A stretch of 64,000 bases of DNA from Lobosporangium transversale (GCF_002105155.1 NW_019028979.1:1302001-1366000), one strand, 5' to 3'; shown: positions 34,587 through 45,761, counted from the stretch's first letter. Made by a program: numbers and translations. Notes: generated by a model from the letters alone, not told the origin.

Positions 34587-36920
34587 CAGGTGCCAAATAT
34601 AATCAACTTTGAAGACCCTCTTTGGTAGCCCAGCTGCCAAGGAACACCTCATAATCTAATCGGCAACCCAGGTGCCAAATATTATTTGGCAGCTCATACT
34701 AATTATAGTAGTTTTTGCTATTATTTGGCAGCCTATTTTTTGGGGCTGCCACTAACTTCACACACTTGGGTAGCAACTGGGCTGCTAAATAATGAAGGGA
34801 AAAAGATATTTGCACGGGGGTCTTTTTTTTATTTGTACGGGGTCTTTATTTCAGCCCTAAATACCATAACCAGGAAGCCTTCCACGACACAGGCTTAGAT
34901 CTAGAGCCGCTGCCTAAGCATCAAATACTGACCAGAATATTTATCTTATCAAGGTCGTATGTAGCTCAGAGCATTCTTTATGCGACTCTGGAACTAAATA
35001 CAGAATTACAAATGATTTATCTATAATTGAAATATACTATGCCACGCTACTTTAAACTTTTGTTGGCCATGTTACTATAGATTGTGGATGGTTCCTCGAT
35101 ACTTTCTTTCATTTAGCGCGTGCATACATCTCTAGTATTTCCGTACACTATTAAGCACACAACGATGAGTTCAGTTATTAGGAACCTTTAATGTGTAATT
35201 TGCTTCGGTAGATATACAAACAATCATACTACCATACCCATTGCTATGATGAATAGCGTGCCATGTTGCTACTCTCTTTCTTTTTCTCTTATATGTCCTT
35301 ATCTCTGTCCTTCTTTATTAAGAGCTCAAGCGCCCTTGGTACTATTTTTTGCTTATCAAATTCATCAAAATGCAATGGGTAGACCGCAGTTTGTTTTGTG
35401 GAATATCTATCCTCTCACCCGTTTGTAATCCGAGAGATTACTTTTCTTTGATAGGTGGCGCAGTTCACACTCAAAGCCGATCGTGCCACAATTACCTTTA
35501 TCCCTGTATCTAAATAGCTAGAATACTTTAATAGCATAACCGTGACTTATAGTGATAGAAAAAGAGACATAAATACTCTTTTCTGTTACATTGATAAAGA
35601 TCCTTATTTTTGTCGCATTGCATTTCAAGTTTGTTACCATGTTCAATCAGGGTTGATTATTCACCAATAATAGCCAGAACTTACCCCGAGTCGTCTTTAG
35701 CACCCAGTGCCGCATATTCAGCAGCGTATGTAGATGCTCACTGCGTCTAGGGACTAGCTTCATACTGTACAACCACCTGAAAGAAAGTTAGGTCAAAAAA
35801 ATAAAATTTTCAGATGGTTATGAAGAGAAGCACTGTCTTCAACCCTATTTCTTGCTGTTTTCCGTCAGCATGTACTGTCCAAAAACTTCAGTGATTATCC
35901 ACATTGGCCTCATTAATAAAAACGTAAATTTCCATCTTGGTTGATGAAGTATTTTTGTATGTCACAAATGAGCTGTTTGTCAGAGATTCAAAATAAAAAA
36001 ATAATAAATAACCCACTTTGACCAGACTTTCTTTTGGGTGATTGTAGAGCGGAATAGAGCGTGAAAAATATTTTGTAGGTAGATAGTAAGCAGTAGAAAA
36101 GTAAGTGAGAGTAAGATATGGGCCCACACCACATCCATAGGGTATTTGTTCATTTTCTACTAGAGGGACACACCAGGCAACTACGTACCTATCTGTAGGA
36201 TGACGCAGGTTCGTTTTTAACACTTCATATCAAAGATTTATCGCGTCTATGTGTGGCGCGTTATTGCCACTAGTGTTTTTTACTCCAGCTAGGCCATCAT
36301 AATATTGCATACTGTGGAATACGCAACAGGGTGCGATGAGTATCACAGCTCCCACGGCGCTGCAACTCCCAAAAGTAATAATTCCAGACTCCCCTCTACT
36401 CTAGACTGACCTTCACTTATCTCCTTCGAAATAAAAAGCTAGAATCATGTAATCTGTAGGATACACGTTGCTGCTTGTAGATGAAAAAGAGACCCCTTGC
36501 AAATAATTTTTTTTATTTGCACGGGTAGAGCAGTGTAAATAAGGCGTGTACGGGGCAGTGCACGGGGGCAGAGGTGTACGGACCCGTGCAAATAACTTCA
36601 TCCGTTAATAGACAGGAAGTGTTAGGATCGCATAAATATGTTGATGCGCCTCTAACCGTTACTGTCATTGGATTGTAGCTGAATGTCACGATCAAAAAGC
36701 TTGGTGAACCTTTTTTTGTTGGATCTCAACACGTTCAACAAGAGCCCCTGTGCTTCTCATCAGCACAGGATTGTCCTCAGTAAACGAGATGCGAGAGTTT
36801 TTACAAATAAAACAAGAAATAGGCCAAATAACGCTAGGTAGGCTGCCAAGCAAATCATGGGCTGCTAAAAAGAGTCTTCAAAGTTGACTATATTTGGCAC
36901 CTGGATTGCCAATTAGATTA
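34587..36920. mobile_element. 2.3-kb inverted-repeat element, probably non-autonomous DNA transposon
   Basis: The 46-bp segment 34587-34632 matches the reverse complement of 36858-36903 at about 40 positions. A second left unit, 34652-34682, matches the reverse complement of 36890-36920 at 29 of 31. Both left units share CAGGTGCCAAATAT, so the left end is a partial tandem duplication of the terminal sequence. Subterminal TTTGGCAGC/GGCTGCCA motifs recur, as transposase sites often do. The interior is AT-rich without a convincing transposase; frames such as the minus one at 35888-36223 have no recognised motif. Target duplications are not visible. Confidence 0.6.
36513..36595. repeat. Small palindromic repeat with TTATTTGCACGGG arms
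   Basis: Perfect 13-bp inverted arms at 36513-36525 and 36583-36595 enclose GC-richer DNA. Variants of the same ATTTGCACGGG motif occur at about 34808, 34832 and (reverse) 36487, all inside the 2.3-kb inverted-repeat element. Confidence 0.55.
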
Positions 36921-37016
36921 ATCCCTACAAGTAACTTCATCCAAAAAAAGATCAACATATCCTTCAAAAGAAATCTCTCATGCTAGAAACATGAACTTGA
37001 TTAAATTTAATGATAA

Positions 37017-37088
37017 TGCCCACTGCAGGGATCGAACCTGCTACCTTTTGCTTACTAGGCAAACGCTCTACCAATGAGCTAAGCGGGC
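37017..37088 (-). tRNA. tRNA-Thr (anticodon AGU)
   Basis: Read on the minus strand, 72 nt fold into a complete cloverleaf: acceptor GCCCGCT/AGTGGGC with one G-T pair, D stem GCTC/GAGC, anticodon stem TTTGC/GCAAA with loop CTAGTAA (anticodon AGT), T stem GCAGG/CCTGC with loop TTCGATC, and discriminator A at 37017. It has no intron. The anticodon gives threonine. It sits between the 2.3-kb inverted-repeat element and the LINE cluster. Confidence 0.95.
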
Positions 37089-37214
37089 TCATTTTAAATT
37101 TTGTCGTAGAGCATCTACTAGTGATCTCTGGAAACTAGTAGGTAATGATGAAAAATGAAGAATTGGGCAAGAGCCTCGTGGTTTTGGGATACGATAGTGA
37201 TCCTAAGTAATGCT

Positions 37215-37352
37215 AAGCCCAATGGCTGAGTAGTATACTCGTCAGGGCACCCCCCTGTCTAGCCGACCTCGTGGGTCCTTGTTATCAAAAAAAAAAAAAA
37301 AGGCACCCCCCTGTCTAGCCCAGGGGCCGGGTTCGAGTCCTGGTTAAGGCAC
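37215..37352 (+). mobile_element. tRNA-like SINE head split by a tail-only insertion
   Basis: An A-box-like TGGCTGAGTAG lies at 37223-37233 and a B-box GGTTCGAGTCC at 37330-37340, with a T-arm-like CCGGG/CCTGG stem around the TTCGAGT loop. The head is interrupted at 37265-37300 by GACCTCGTGGGTCCTTGTTATC plus 14 A, flanked by a perfect 19-bp duplication (37246-37264 and 37301-37319). Without that insert the A and B boxes would be 52 bp closer, giving normal tRNA-like spacing. It runs directly into the LINE frame. Confidence 0.6.
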
Positions 37353-39076
37353 ATAAAGTGAAGCAGAGAGCAAAAGTCGACCTGGATTCCAACGAGACAC
37401 CGTGCCTAAAAGTGATCCCTGAAGTCAACAGAGGCCTAGCCAGGGACACAAATGGAGTTATCATTAGTGCCAATACTGAGGAGAAAATCCAACGCCAAAG
37501 GGAACGGTACAATATCCAGCCGGGTAATGTCATTTATACGGATGGATCTCTCAAAGATATTGGCACTGAAAGAGTAAGTATGGCATTTGGTGTGGTAGTC
37601 CAGACACAAGAGGGTGAGTTTTACACTGCGCTATCTGGTAGAGTAGCAGGCAACGCATCCTCGACAAAGGCAGAGCTAGCTGGTTTGTTGGCAGGAATAC
37701 TTATCAGCCCACGAAACAGACCTATGACAATCCGACTTGATAACAGCGCAGTTGTGACTCAATTCCGAGCATTGGTCCGAGGCAGAGTGGATAGCACGTT
37801 GCGACAACGTATTAGATCACCGTATGCAGTATGGTGGGCAGCTATACACAACGCATTTATTCAACAAGGATCGGAAGTCACGGTCGAGTGGGTCAAAGGA
37901 CATGTCGGCAACAGAGGGAACGAAGAAGCGGACGAAGCAGCAAAACATGGACATTATGGCGAGCTATGGGATATCAACATAACGGAGCATAATGACATGT
38001 ACTGCCATGCAAAGTTCAACGGTGTACCAGCGGAAGATGACTTAAGGCAGATCCTTAAGTTACAGTCAACAACTCGTACACATCACACGTGGATCGCTCA
38101 GAACAGGACGCAGGAGCATGTTAAGGATTGGACAAAAATTGATTGGCGAGCTACTATGAACATTGTTCATGATAGCAACCTACCGAAAGGACTCTTCACC
38201 AGCCCAGCGGACTGCCAAAAGCGAGCGCACAGGGTCAAGAAACTCCATGGAATGTTGCCTACACAGTCATATATGAGACACTGGAGGCCAGACCTTTATG
38301 AAGACGGCAACTGCAGAGTGTGTGGGACAGAGGGTGAAGACACATCGCACATCTGGAGATGTCCAAGGACGATGGAGACTCAGGCCGAGAAGTGGAAGGA
38401 GATAATCCAAAATGTGAATGTGATAGGGGAGAGGACATGGAGGAAAGAGTTGAAAGCAGTGCAGGAGCAAGCACAAAGGGCCAGAGAGAGAGGTGTAGAC
38501 CCACCAAGGACAAAAGAGCCAACTTTTACTGCGGCAGAGGAGGACTACATTTGGAAAACTCTAGAGATGCATATCGATGGTGTGCGAGAAGTACGATGCC
38601 ATGGTGATAGGAACGACGGTGATGAGGAAGAGAGAGAGCACACACCAGATTGGTCTGTGCAGGACATTTACCATGGACTTACGCCCAAGTCCATTGCTCA
38701 GAGTTGGAAAGTTGGCTTCAAGACAACAACAAGGATAGCTACATATATGGCAGGGCGCTTCGTCAAGGCCATAGAGGAATTCGGTCGTACAGAAATCTGG
38801 AACAAACGGTGTAAAGTCACCGTTGAATGGGAAAAGGCTCGCGGAATCACTGCTATGAGCAAACGCGCTAGAGGACGCAACTGTGTTGGGGAGCACAGAC
38901 GTAGTAGCAATGATTTCCTTGTCCCTTCCCTCAGACAAAGACAGAAGCTGAATGTAAAAGAGATCTACAAGATCGCGGATGACCGAGTCCGGGACAGTTA
39001 CCTTGGGAAAACCAAACTGGACGTGATGGAGCGGCTAGGTGGAATGAAGTTTTTGATGACTATGGATAGCGGATAA
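37319..39076 (+). CDS. LINE ORF2 C-terminal fragment: RNase H and CCHC motif
   Basis: A frame open from the codon after a TAG at 37316 to a TAA at 39076, about 585 codons, with no ATG before MAFGVV. It is therefore a fragment rather than a complete protein. The RNase H domain looks intact: VIYTDGSLKD, KAELAGLLAG, TIRLDNSAVV and VKGHVGNRGNEEADEAAKHG carry the four acidic residues and the histidine of the D-E-D-D fold. Downstream is the Cys-His motif CRVCGTEGEDTSHIWRC typical of LINE C-termini. The remainder, to the stop, is basic. In LINEs this domain removes the RNA template after target-primed synthesis. The long uninterrupted frame suggests a recent insertion. Confidence 0.8.
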   Translation, partial: PRGRVRVLVKAHKVKQRAKVDLDSNETPCLKVIPEVNRGLARDTNGVIISANTEEKIQRQRERYNIQPGNVIYTDGSLKDIGTERVSMAFGVVVQTQEGEFYTALSGRVAGNASSTKAELAGLLAGILISPRNRPMTIRLDNSAVVTQFRALVRGRVDSTLRQRIRSPYAVWWAAIHNAFIQQGSEVTVEWVKGHVGNRGNEEADEAAKHGHYGELWDINITEHNDMYCHAKFNGVPAEDDLRQILKLQSTTRTHHTWIAQNRTQEHVKDWTKIDWRATMNIVHDSNLPKGLFTSPADCQKRAHRVKKLHGMLPTQSYMRHWRPDLYEDGNCRVCGTEGEDTSHIWRCPRTMETQAEKWKEIIQNVNVIGERTWRKELKAVQEQAQRARERGVDPPRTKEPTFTAAEEDYIWKTLEMHIDGVREVRCHGDRNDGDEEEREHTPDWSVQDIYHGLTPKSIAQSWKVGFKTTTRIATYMAGRFVKAIEEFGRTEIWNKRCKVTVEWEKARGITAMSKRARGRNCVGEHRRSSNDFLVPSLRQRQKLNVKEIYKIADDRVRDSYLGKTKLDVMERLGGMKFLMTMDSG

Positions 39077-39290
39077 TTTGTCGCGTTGCGCAACAGGCCA
39101 CGTCGGGAAGGTGGACTTTGAGTACCAACCACGGCGGTCAGGGTTTATGAAATCATGGATACAGCGGCTCTTGTCGTTTGTGCAGTAATAGCTGTTTATT
39201 GACTATAGTTTCTGGAGCATTTTGTTCATAGAGTGTAGAAAATAAATCCCATGACCCTGAGTGTCCTTGTTATCAAAAACAAAAAATCTT
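37319..39290 (+). mobile_element. 5'-truncated non-LTR (LINE) retrotransposon fragment
   Basis: The C-terminal part of a LINE ORF2, a 3' UTR (39077-39260) and the tail GTGTCCTTGTTATCAAAAAC. The tail motif (T)CCTTGTTATCAAAA recurs at 37276-37300 and 39602-39620, with a variant at 39520-39562 and in reverse at 39942-39961. That identifies it as the 3' end recognised by this element family. The reverse transcriptase and endonuclease parts are absent. Confidence 0.75.
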
Positions 39291-39297
39291 TCTATAA

Positions 39298-39532
39298 GAG
39301 TTCTTCAACAGGCCAAGTAGGGAGTAGAGCCGTGCCATGGGACCTCAGGGACCAAGGAAGTCTACTCAATACTGACGTGATTTATGGACAGGGTGTTGTA
39401 CTGTGACAGTATGACGATGCGGCTTCGGTCGATTATTGGATACCGCTTTATTTGCGACCCCAGTAATGGGGCAACCCATTTATAGAGCTAACATCTAAAT
39501 AAACCTTACATAGCCTCGTAAGTCTTCGTTAT

Positions 39533-39562
<30 letters not shown>
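39298..39562 (+). mobile_element. Second LINE 3' end with poly-A tail
   Basis: It begins with CAACAGGCCAAGTAGGGAG, resembling the start of the 3' UTR of the larger fragment (CAACAGGCCACGTCGGGA), and ends CTTCGTTATC followed by about 30 A. A further tail, GATCCTTGTTATCAAAA, follows at 39602-39640. Non-coding. Confidence 0.5.
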
Positions 39563-39565
<3 letters not shown>

Positions 39566-39771
39566 TCAACCACGATTGGGTGAACCCTTGGCGTAGCCGT
39601 AGATCCTTGTTATCAAAAAAAGAAAAAGAAAAAGAAAAGAAGTAAAAGTTCTTTAATAAGGAAAAGGTGGTCTTTTGACCTAAAATCGATACGGTCTCTC
39701 GTGTGACCCTGCCACATGCGCAGCCAGTATTAGGAAGTAGGTTGGGAGGTTATTTTTTTTATTTCTTTTTT

Positions 39772-39961
39772 TTATAACAATGTCCCAGATAACATAAGCA
39801 ATAAACAGTTTTTACTGCACAAACGGTGAGGGTCCTTATATCTATGGTTTCATAGATCCTGGCCGTCGTCGTTGGTGCTTAAAGTCCGCCTTTCTGACGT
39901 GATCTATTGCTGGCAGGTTAAGAAATAAGAACCTTTTTTTTTATAACGAGGACCCACGAGG
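39772..39961 (-). mobile_element. Inverted copy of LINE 3' UTR and an inverted tail
   Basis: The plus-strand text CAATAAACAG followed by CTGCACAAACG, and GGTTTCATAGATCCTGGCCG, is the reverse complement of a diverged 39090-39210 segment, so a family member was inserted in the opposite orientation. At 39942-39961, ATAACGAGGACCCACGAGG is an inverted tail of yet another copy, preceded by T. Confidence 0.6.
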
Positions 39962-40149
39962 CCGTGTAGAATTTATTAGATGTTTTACTAAAGCTGATGG
40001 CCGGTGCTCCGACGCACAAAGGCAAAGACATAAAGTTTCGGTGACGAAGCCACTAAGTGAACAGTTATTGAGAAGTCTTTCCTTCTTTCATTGTGCGTAC
40101 CATTGAATTTGATCTCCAGTAGGTCTCCTGTAGTACTTTTTGTTTATAT

Positions 40150-40187
<38 letters not shown>

Positions 40188-42313
40188 AACATTTGGTGAT
40201 GAATTTGGTGGCATCTCTAGTAGCTATGCTTTTGTCCAAGGGAAGAAAACAAATGAAGCTAGCCGGCTAGTGTATGAGTCATTGATAGATGCAGTGAGAA
40301 GGAGAGCTCATAGTTACCATAGGATTTCAACTGAACTTTGAGCTGCTACTCGACTGTAGAGTTGGATGCGACGCCGCATTGCGCTTGTTTTTGACTGTTT
40401 TAATCAGTAAGCACTTCCTGTATGCACTACAATGGATACAATTTGACTTCCCATCAAGCAGCCGCTGGAACGTTGTCGCGTCTTCATACTGCACTATGAA
40501 CCTAGTTCAGCTTCTTTCCAAGCAGCTAAAGCTACGGTATTGTAATTAGCTCATTGTGATCTCGATGTGCTAGACCTCAAAAAGGTAGAGATCGAAATAC
40601 GAAATGAGATTGAGATGGTTGTCTGAGTATTGGCTGGTATCAGCTTTCTCTAAACTTTAAAGTTCGTTCTAGGTTTGTCTGGACGTCGGTTGTGAGCCAT
40701 CAAATTTGCGTCTCGTTCATCCAGCTTGACAAGGCCTGTAATAAACCTCTTGTATCACATCAAATATTTGATAGAAGGTGCAGACAAATCCAATCGCGCA
40801 ATGTTCCCACGAGTGAGCAAAATTAGAAAGCCTTGAGCAGTATAGACATGTTTTCTTTTCTTTCTTTGTTTCTTTGTGCAACCATCCTTCGGAGAATGAA
40901 TTATTATTTCCACATTAAAAATAAACTTAGTCAAGGCACACAGCACTGTCATGGGAACAAGGGCGGGGTCTGGAGTGTTGGCGTTCAGAGCGAAAAACAA
41001 TAGATCCGTGCATTTTATTTATTCTTTTGATGTATGGCAGCAGGTAACTTTATATAGAAAGCAACCAACTTTGTATAGAAATCTTCCTACTCCGATGCCA
41101 TTAAACTGAAGGAATCCTTGGGATGGTCATCGGATCATGTTTTAAGAAGGAGCCCTGCCTTGGCTCCGATGCAATTCCGATGCAATAATCGAGAAAAACG
41201 AAGTAACTGAGACTATCAGCGCAGCATAACCCTGTGTTGTGTACGCATTCAGGTAACTACACGCACGAATGATGGGGCTATAAGGGAACATCAGACAACA
41301 AATCAAGTGTCTTACATTTGGCATGATGCCGGGTTATAATTCCTGTTCATCCAAGAATGTTAGGATAATATTCATTCTTCTGTTTGCTTGCCCTTGGCCC
41401 CAGCCCTCTTGCTGTTGGCGGCCCAATGAGAAGGAAATAAAAAAAAAAAAAAAAAGAAAGATTGCCATTGTCTGCGAAAATGATATCCATTGGATGATCC
41501 AATTAACGTGTGGCTCTTCAGGAAGTAAGGCTGTAGGGCCATCGATCCTTTCCAACGTAAGAAAAAAAAAAAAAGAAAAAAAGAGAGGCCATCTATATGA
41601 TAAGAGTAAGAGCAAGTAAAAGCGAAAAGTATTGTTCAAAAGAGACCATGTGCAGTTTACGAGTACCTTTTTTCTCTTATGGTCGCGTCATGAAGTTCTG
41701 AGAATCAAAAATGAAGCTGAATTCACATTTCCAGACGGACGCGTTTGGCCAAATTATTATGCGTACACCTGCGTAATACGTAATGAACAAGTACAAAGTG
41801 CCAAGATGTTACCTTTATCTATTTCCTGCTGCAATGTCCGCTCCTACACCACACATTAAGTCTACAGGCCCGGGCCTAAATAAAAAATAAAAATAAAAAA
41901 TAGAACACCGCTTGCTTTTTGTATTAAGCTATGAATAATTTATTACACATTGTGAATGGGAGAAAATGCATATTCTTTAATTTGTTCATTCACTCTCTTT
42001 AAGCCTGCATGCCATTATTCCACATCGCAGCTCTCTTTCCTTATCCCTTTGCTCATATCCTGGTATTATTGATTGAAATCGCGGCCAAGCCTTTGTATTG
42101 TGTCACTTCCCACGTCTTTAAGATTATTCCATTCCTTGTCTTCTACGCCATTGATCTCCAAACTTGAATTATTCATGCACAATTTTTTTTTTTTTTTTTT
42201 TTTTTTAGTATAAAAGCACCGATGTCCCTCACCCATTCCTTCCTTTCCTTATTTATTTGTTATCATCACCAAAACAATCGCCTCTAGCAAATTTCAGGTA
42301 TCTACCCAACAAA
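39962..42313. other. Repeat-rich intergenic, no gene supported
   Basis: Long T runs at about 40151-40180 and 42182-42206, and A runs at about 41438-41455. No frame carries a recognisable domain. The last 150 bp are the promoter and 5' UTR of the small secreted protein gene; TATAAAA occurs at about 42210. Confidence 0.4.
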
Positions 42314-42885
42314 ATGTTTCGTTCTAGTATTTTCTTCATCGCCTTGAGCGTTATTTTCTTCGGCCTCCTATCCACAGTCTCTGCTGCTGTCATTCCCAAT
42401 GACGAGATCCGTGCTCTTGGAAAAACCTTTCAGAAACTGCGCAAGATCAAGGGTCACTTTGATGGCGGCGAATATAACAAAGCTGTCGATGCCTACAATG
42501 GCGAGAAGCATCAGGTCATGAAGGTATGAAAAGCTTTTTACGCAATTTTTTTTATTTTTTATTTTTTATTTTTTTCAGATCGTTAATGAATAGTGTTTCA
42601 CCCTTTTTTCCTATTATTGGGTCTCTTATTCCAAAGAAACTGGCTGAGGCTTTCGGTCGCCCTAGTGTCTCCTCCGTTGACATTGTCTCTACCATGGGCC
42701 CTTCAGATGAGATCCCTGAACATATCCTTGCTGAACTGAAACGCTCTGCCCCTCAGGTGACTCCTCCCACCAACTTCAAGTATCTCCTCTACAAGTGGCG
42801 TGGATACCATGACTACCTTTGGTTCCGTATCAATCTCAAGAACAATCATGTCTTTAACAGTGACTGGTACTTCGCTTACGAGTAA
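42314..42885 (+). CDS. Small secreted protein of unknown function, 2 exons
   Basis: Exon 1 is 42314-42523 and exon 2 is 42637-42885, giving 152 residues. The donor is AAGGTATGAA. The acceptor chosen is CCAAAG before AAACTGGCTGAG; the stronger-looking TTTTCAG at about 42573-42579 leads at once to an in-frame TAG and was rejected. A classic signal peptide covers residues 1 to about 24 (SIFFIALSVIFFGLLSTVSA). The mature part has no cysteines apparent, a helical middle (IPEHILAELKRSAPQ) and an aromatic-rich end (YKWRGYHDYLWFRIN, DWYFAYE). I do not recognise a family. It could be a secreted effector-like or cell-wall protein. The ATG at 42314 places the signal peptide first; an upstream in-frame ATG at 42257 would not. 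Confidence 0.75.
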
Positions 42886-44200
42886 AGTACTAACAAATAT
42901 ATCTTTTCCATCACTGGCCATGATGCCTCTGCGCTCTCATAAAGGAAGAAGGGGCAGGGCCACGAAGTCTAGGATATCCCATATTCTTTACTTTATTACT
43001 TTAGACCTATCAATATTTGTTTATTCACATCTTTATATCTTTCTTTTGTATTTATTCCTTGCATTGAAATAAATCAAAAAAAACTTAATTTGCCTCTACT
43101 GCTTTATGGATCGAATGAATAATCATTAGCCGAGTAGATAGGTTGATTGGAGGGGAAAGCTCCGGTTTATAGCCGAGCCCAGGAGCACCACAGTGCGATC
43201 CAGTATTGGCGTTTATTTATTTATTTTTGTTATTTTTTGTCAATATCCAAATGTTGACGTCAATCTAGTTGCGACAGCCAAGCCATGGTCAGACAGCAGG
43301 TGCTAACGAGCGAAGCATGCTCAATGAGAGAGATACATTACTTTGTTGTTCACTTACACTGATATACATCTTGCGCATGTCAGAATCCAGATCTTAACTA
43401 AAGGCCCGTTTGTGTGAAGGCGACATTGTTCTTGTTCCTATCTTAGTAACTCCCTCAGCTTGACTTCTTTTACACTTACTTTTATTTTTATTTTCTAGAA
43501 GCGCCCAAAAAAAGAGAAATCAACATATTAAAAAGGAAAGATATTTCTTTTGTTTTCCTTTCTTCACGACTCCTGTAAGCATGGAAAAGGGGAGATGAAA
43601 GAAGTGCTGCAAATAACGAAACTAACCTGCTTTTAAAAAAGTCTAGCTGCCATATGAGGAGACTTGGTACTTCTATGGCGCCGTTGTTTGAAAGGAATGA
43701 GCACTAGTGTAGTGTGCAAAATCACATATGACAAGCAAATAACAATAAGGGATCTGATATTAGAGTAAATGCGTCATGAAGATTAATCAACGTGCGAATA
43801 CCTTGTATTTGTTTTGTTTGTTTGTTTGTACTAGCATTGTCGCATTCCATGCGCTACTAGCGCGGTTAAGTGTGGCTCGTGCTTAGATAAAGTTGGCTCT
43901 TATTAAGCCATGAAGCTTCATTCATTAGAAAGCTTATAACCTTATCAAGGTGACACCAAAGAGCTCTTTTTCAATGAAGACCTCGGTTACTTACTCCATT
44001 GACCGTTCAAAATGCACACATATACTGTTAATAAGGCGATAGCGGTAGCTACTGGAGCATACTGAACCTGTCCCAGGGTATGTTGTGAAGCAAGTGACTA
44101 TCGTTAAATAATAGTAATCTGGTCAAAGGAAGGAAGTAAAAAAATAATAATAAAGAAGTAATGGTGCTTTTATTCGTGTTCTTATTCAGACACACTCAAT

Positions 44201-44235
<35 letters not shown>

Positions 44236-45346
44236 TAGACATCTGAGTGACCTACTTCATAAATTAACCTCCATTCGCGAAGAGAGGGGAGGCAGGCACT
44301 TAGAGAATGGTATGGCTTAGCACTGGTCATGACTTTGGAGCGAGAGATAATGAATGAATATGGCATATACATGGCAATGTAAAAAATATTAATTTACGTT
44401 TATATTTATTGTGCTGTATTATCTTGAATATTATTCTTTATATCGTACTGAATTAAAATATCTTTCTTCATATTTTACTCTTTCTTCGCATTGAATTCGG
44501 CCCAATATTACTTAATTTCACAATCCTTTTTAGTCCTTTTTAGCTCTTTTACTCCTTTCGATTTGCTGCCAGGTCACCAGGGCCAGAAAAAAGAAATGAA
44601 GGAAAGAAATAAAAGAAAGAGAAACCACAGTTAGTCTCTTCATGGGAAAGGGCAGATGGATATTGAAGCCAAAGCTCCCATGGTAGCACTCCTCCCCTTA
44701 CCAGGGAGGAGGAAAAGCCAAAGGGAATAAAGAAGCAAAGTTGGTTAGCATTGCCAAGATGGTCTCGCTGCCTGCGAACATGAATGTAATATCACTGTGC
44801 TAATGTTATGGGCTTCCCTCACCTTTGTACTTTTTATTCCAGCCGCATCACACTGCACACTGATTCCTCATTGTCTAAATGGGCCTCTTCACTTTATCGC
44901 AAAGCACCGCCATCTGAAGGGAAATGCATAATTCATGATATCATGATAGTATGCATGACTCGCGCATTAGTTCTTTGAGAACAGGACAGTTAGATTGACA
45001 TGTGATTCTTTCAAGGTTAAAAGCCTGATTCTTATCCGTGAGAGGCCTCTCCTCCTTTTGGTACTAAGGTGTACCAAAGGCTACGCTAAGGAGCGTGCCA
45101 AGAGAGGCGGATAATGAGTGGCATTGATTCCATGCATCTGCTGCTATTCGCTGTCAATTTAAGCTTAATTTTTGCCACCAACAGGAGAGACAAAATGAAA
45201 CAAACGCGCACTTGATCCTCACTCAGCCCCTTTTCCCTTCATCCTTCCCCTTCTCTTTCATCCGTATTAAGCCGATATAATTATAGAGCCTCTTGGCCCC
45301 GGAACGCTTCTGAAAACGAACATTTAAAAGGATGTCATCTATCCAC

Positions 45347-45380
<34 letters not shown>

Positions 45381-45430
45381 TCATTATTCATCAACCTCTT
45401 TGACGAAAATGAAAGGTAGGTACTCTTCCA

Positions 45431-45463
<33 letters not shown>

Positions 45464-45719
45464 AGATCCACTCGTACTTGAAAAAAGTCCCAGCTCCCAC
45501 TACATGTTAACCGTCTATGATCCCAACTTATTTTCTCCTTTATTTCTGTCTGTCTCTCTCTTCCTTCCCAGTCACCACAACCACAGTAAGAGCCACTGCG
45601 CCCTTCAACAGACACCCAGACCCCTGGCCTCTCTTCTGGTCGAGCTTAGGACCAGCCTTCCCCAAACCCGACGATACGTGCTGGTCGATGCCGAACACAT
45701 AAAAAGCAGAGAAGCCCCC

Positions 45720-45761
<42 letters not shown>

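Noticed and set aside
35690-36223. Minus-strand text with AAEYAALGA, similar to copia-type RNase H
   Set aside because: One short motif; flanking frames have stops and no reverse transcriptase or integrase motifs.
42573-42636. Stronger acceptor TTTTTTCAG in the secreted protein gene
   Set aside because: It leads to an in-frame stop after four codons; the later acceptor restores a full-length product.
43822-43840. TTTGT/GTTTG repeats
   Set aside because: Short microsatellite with no further structure.
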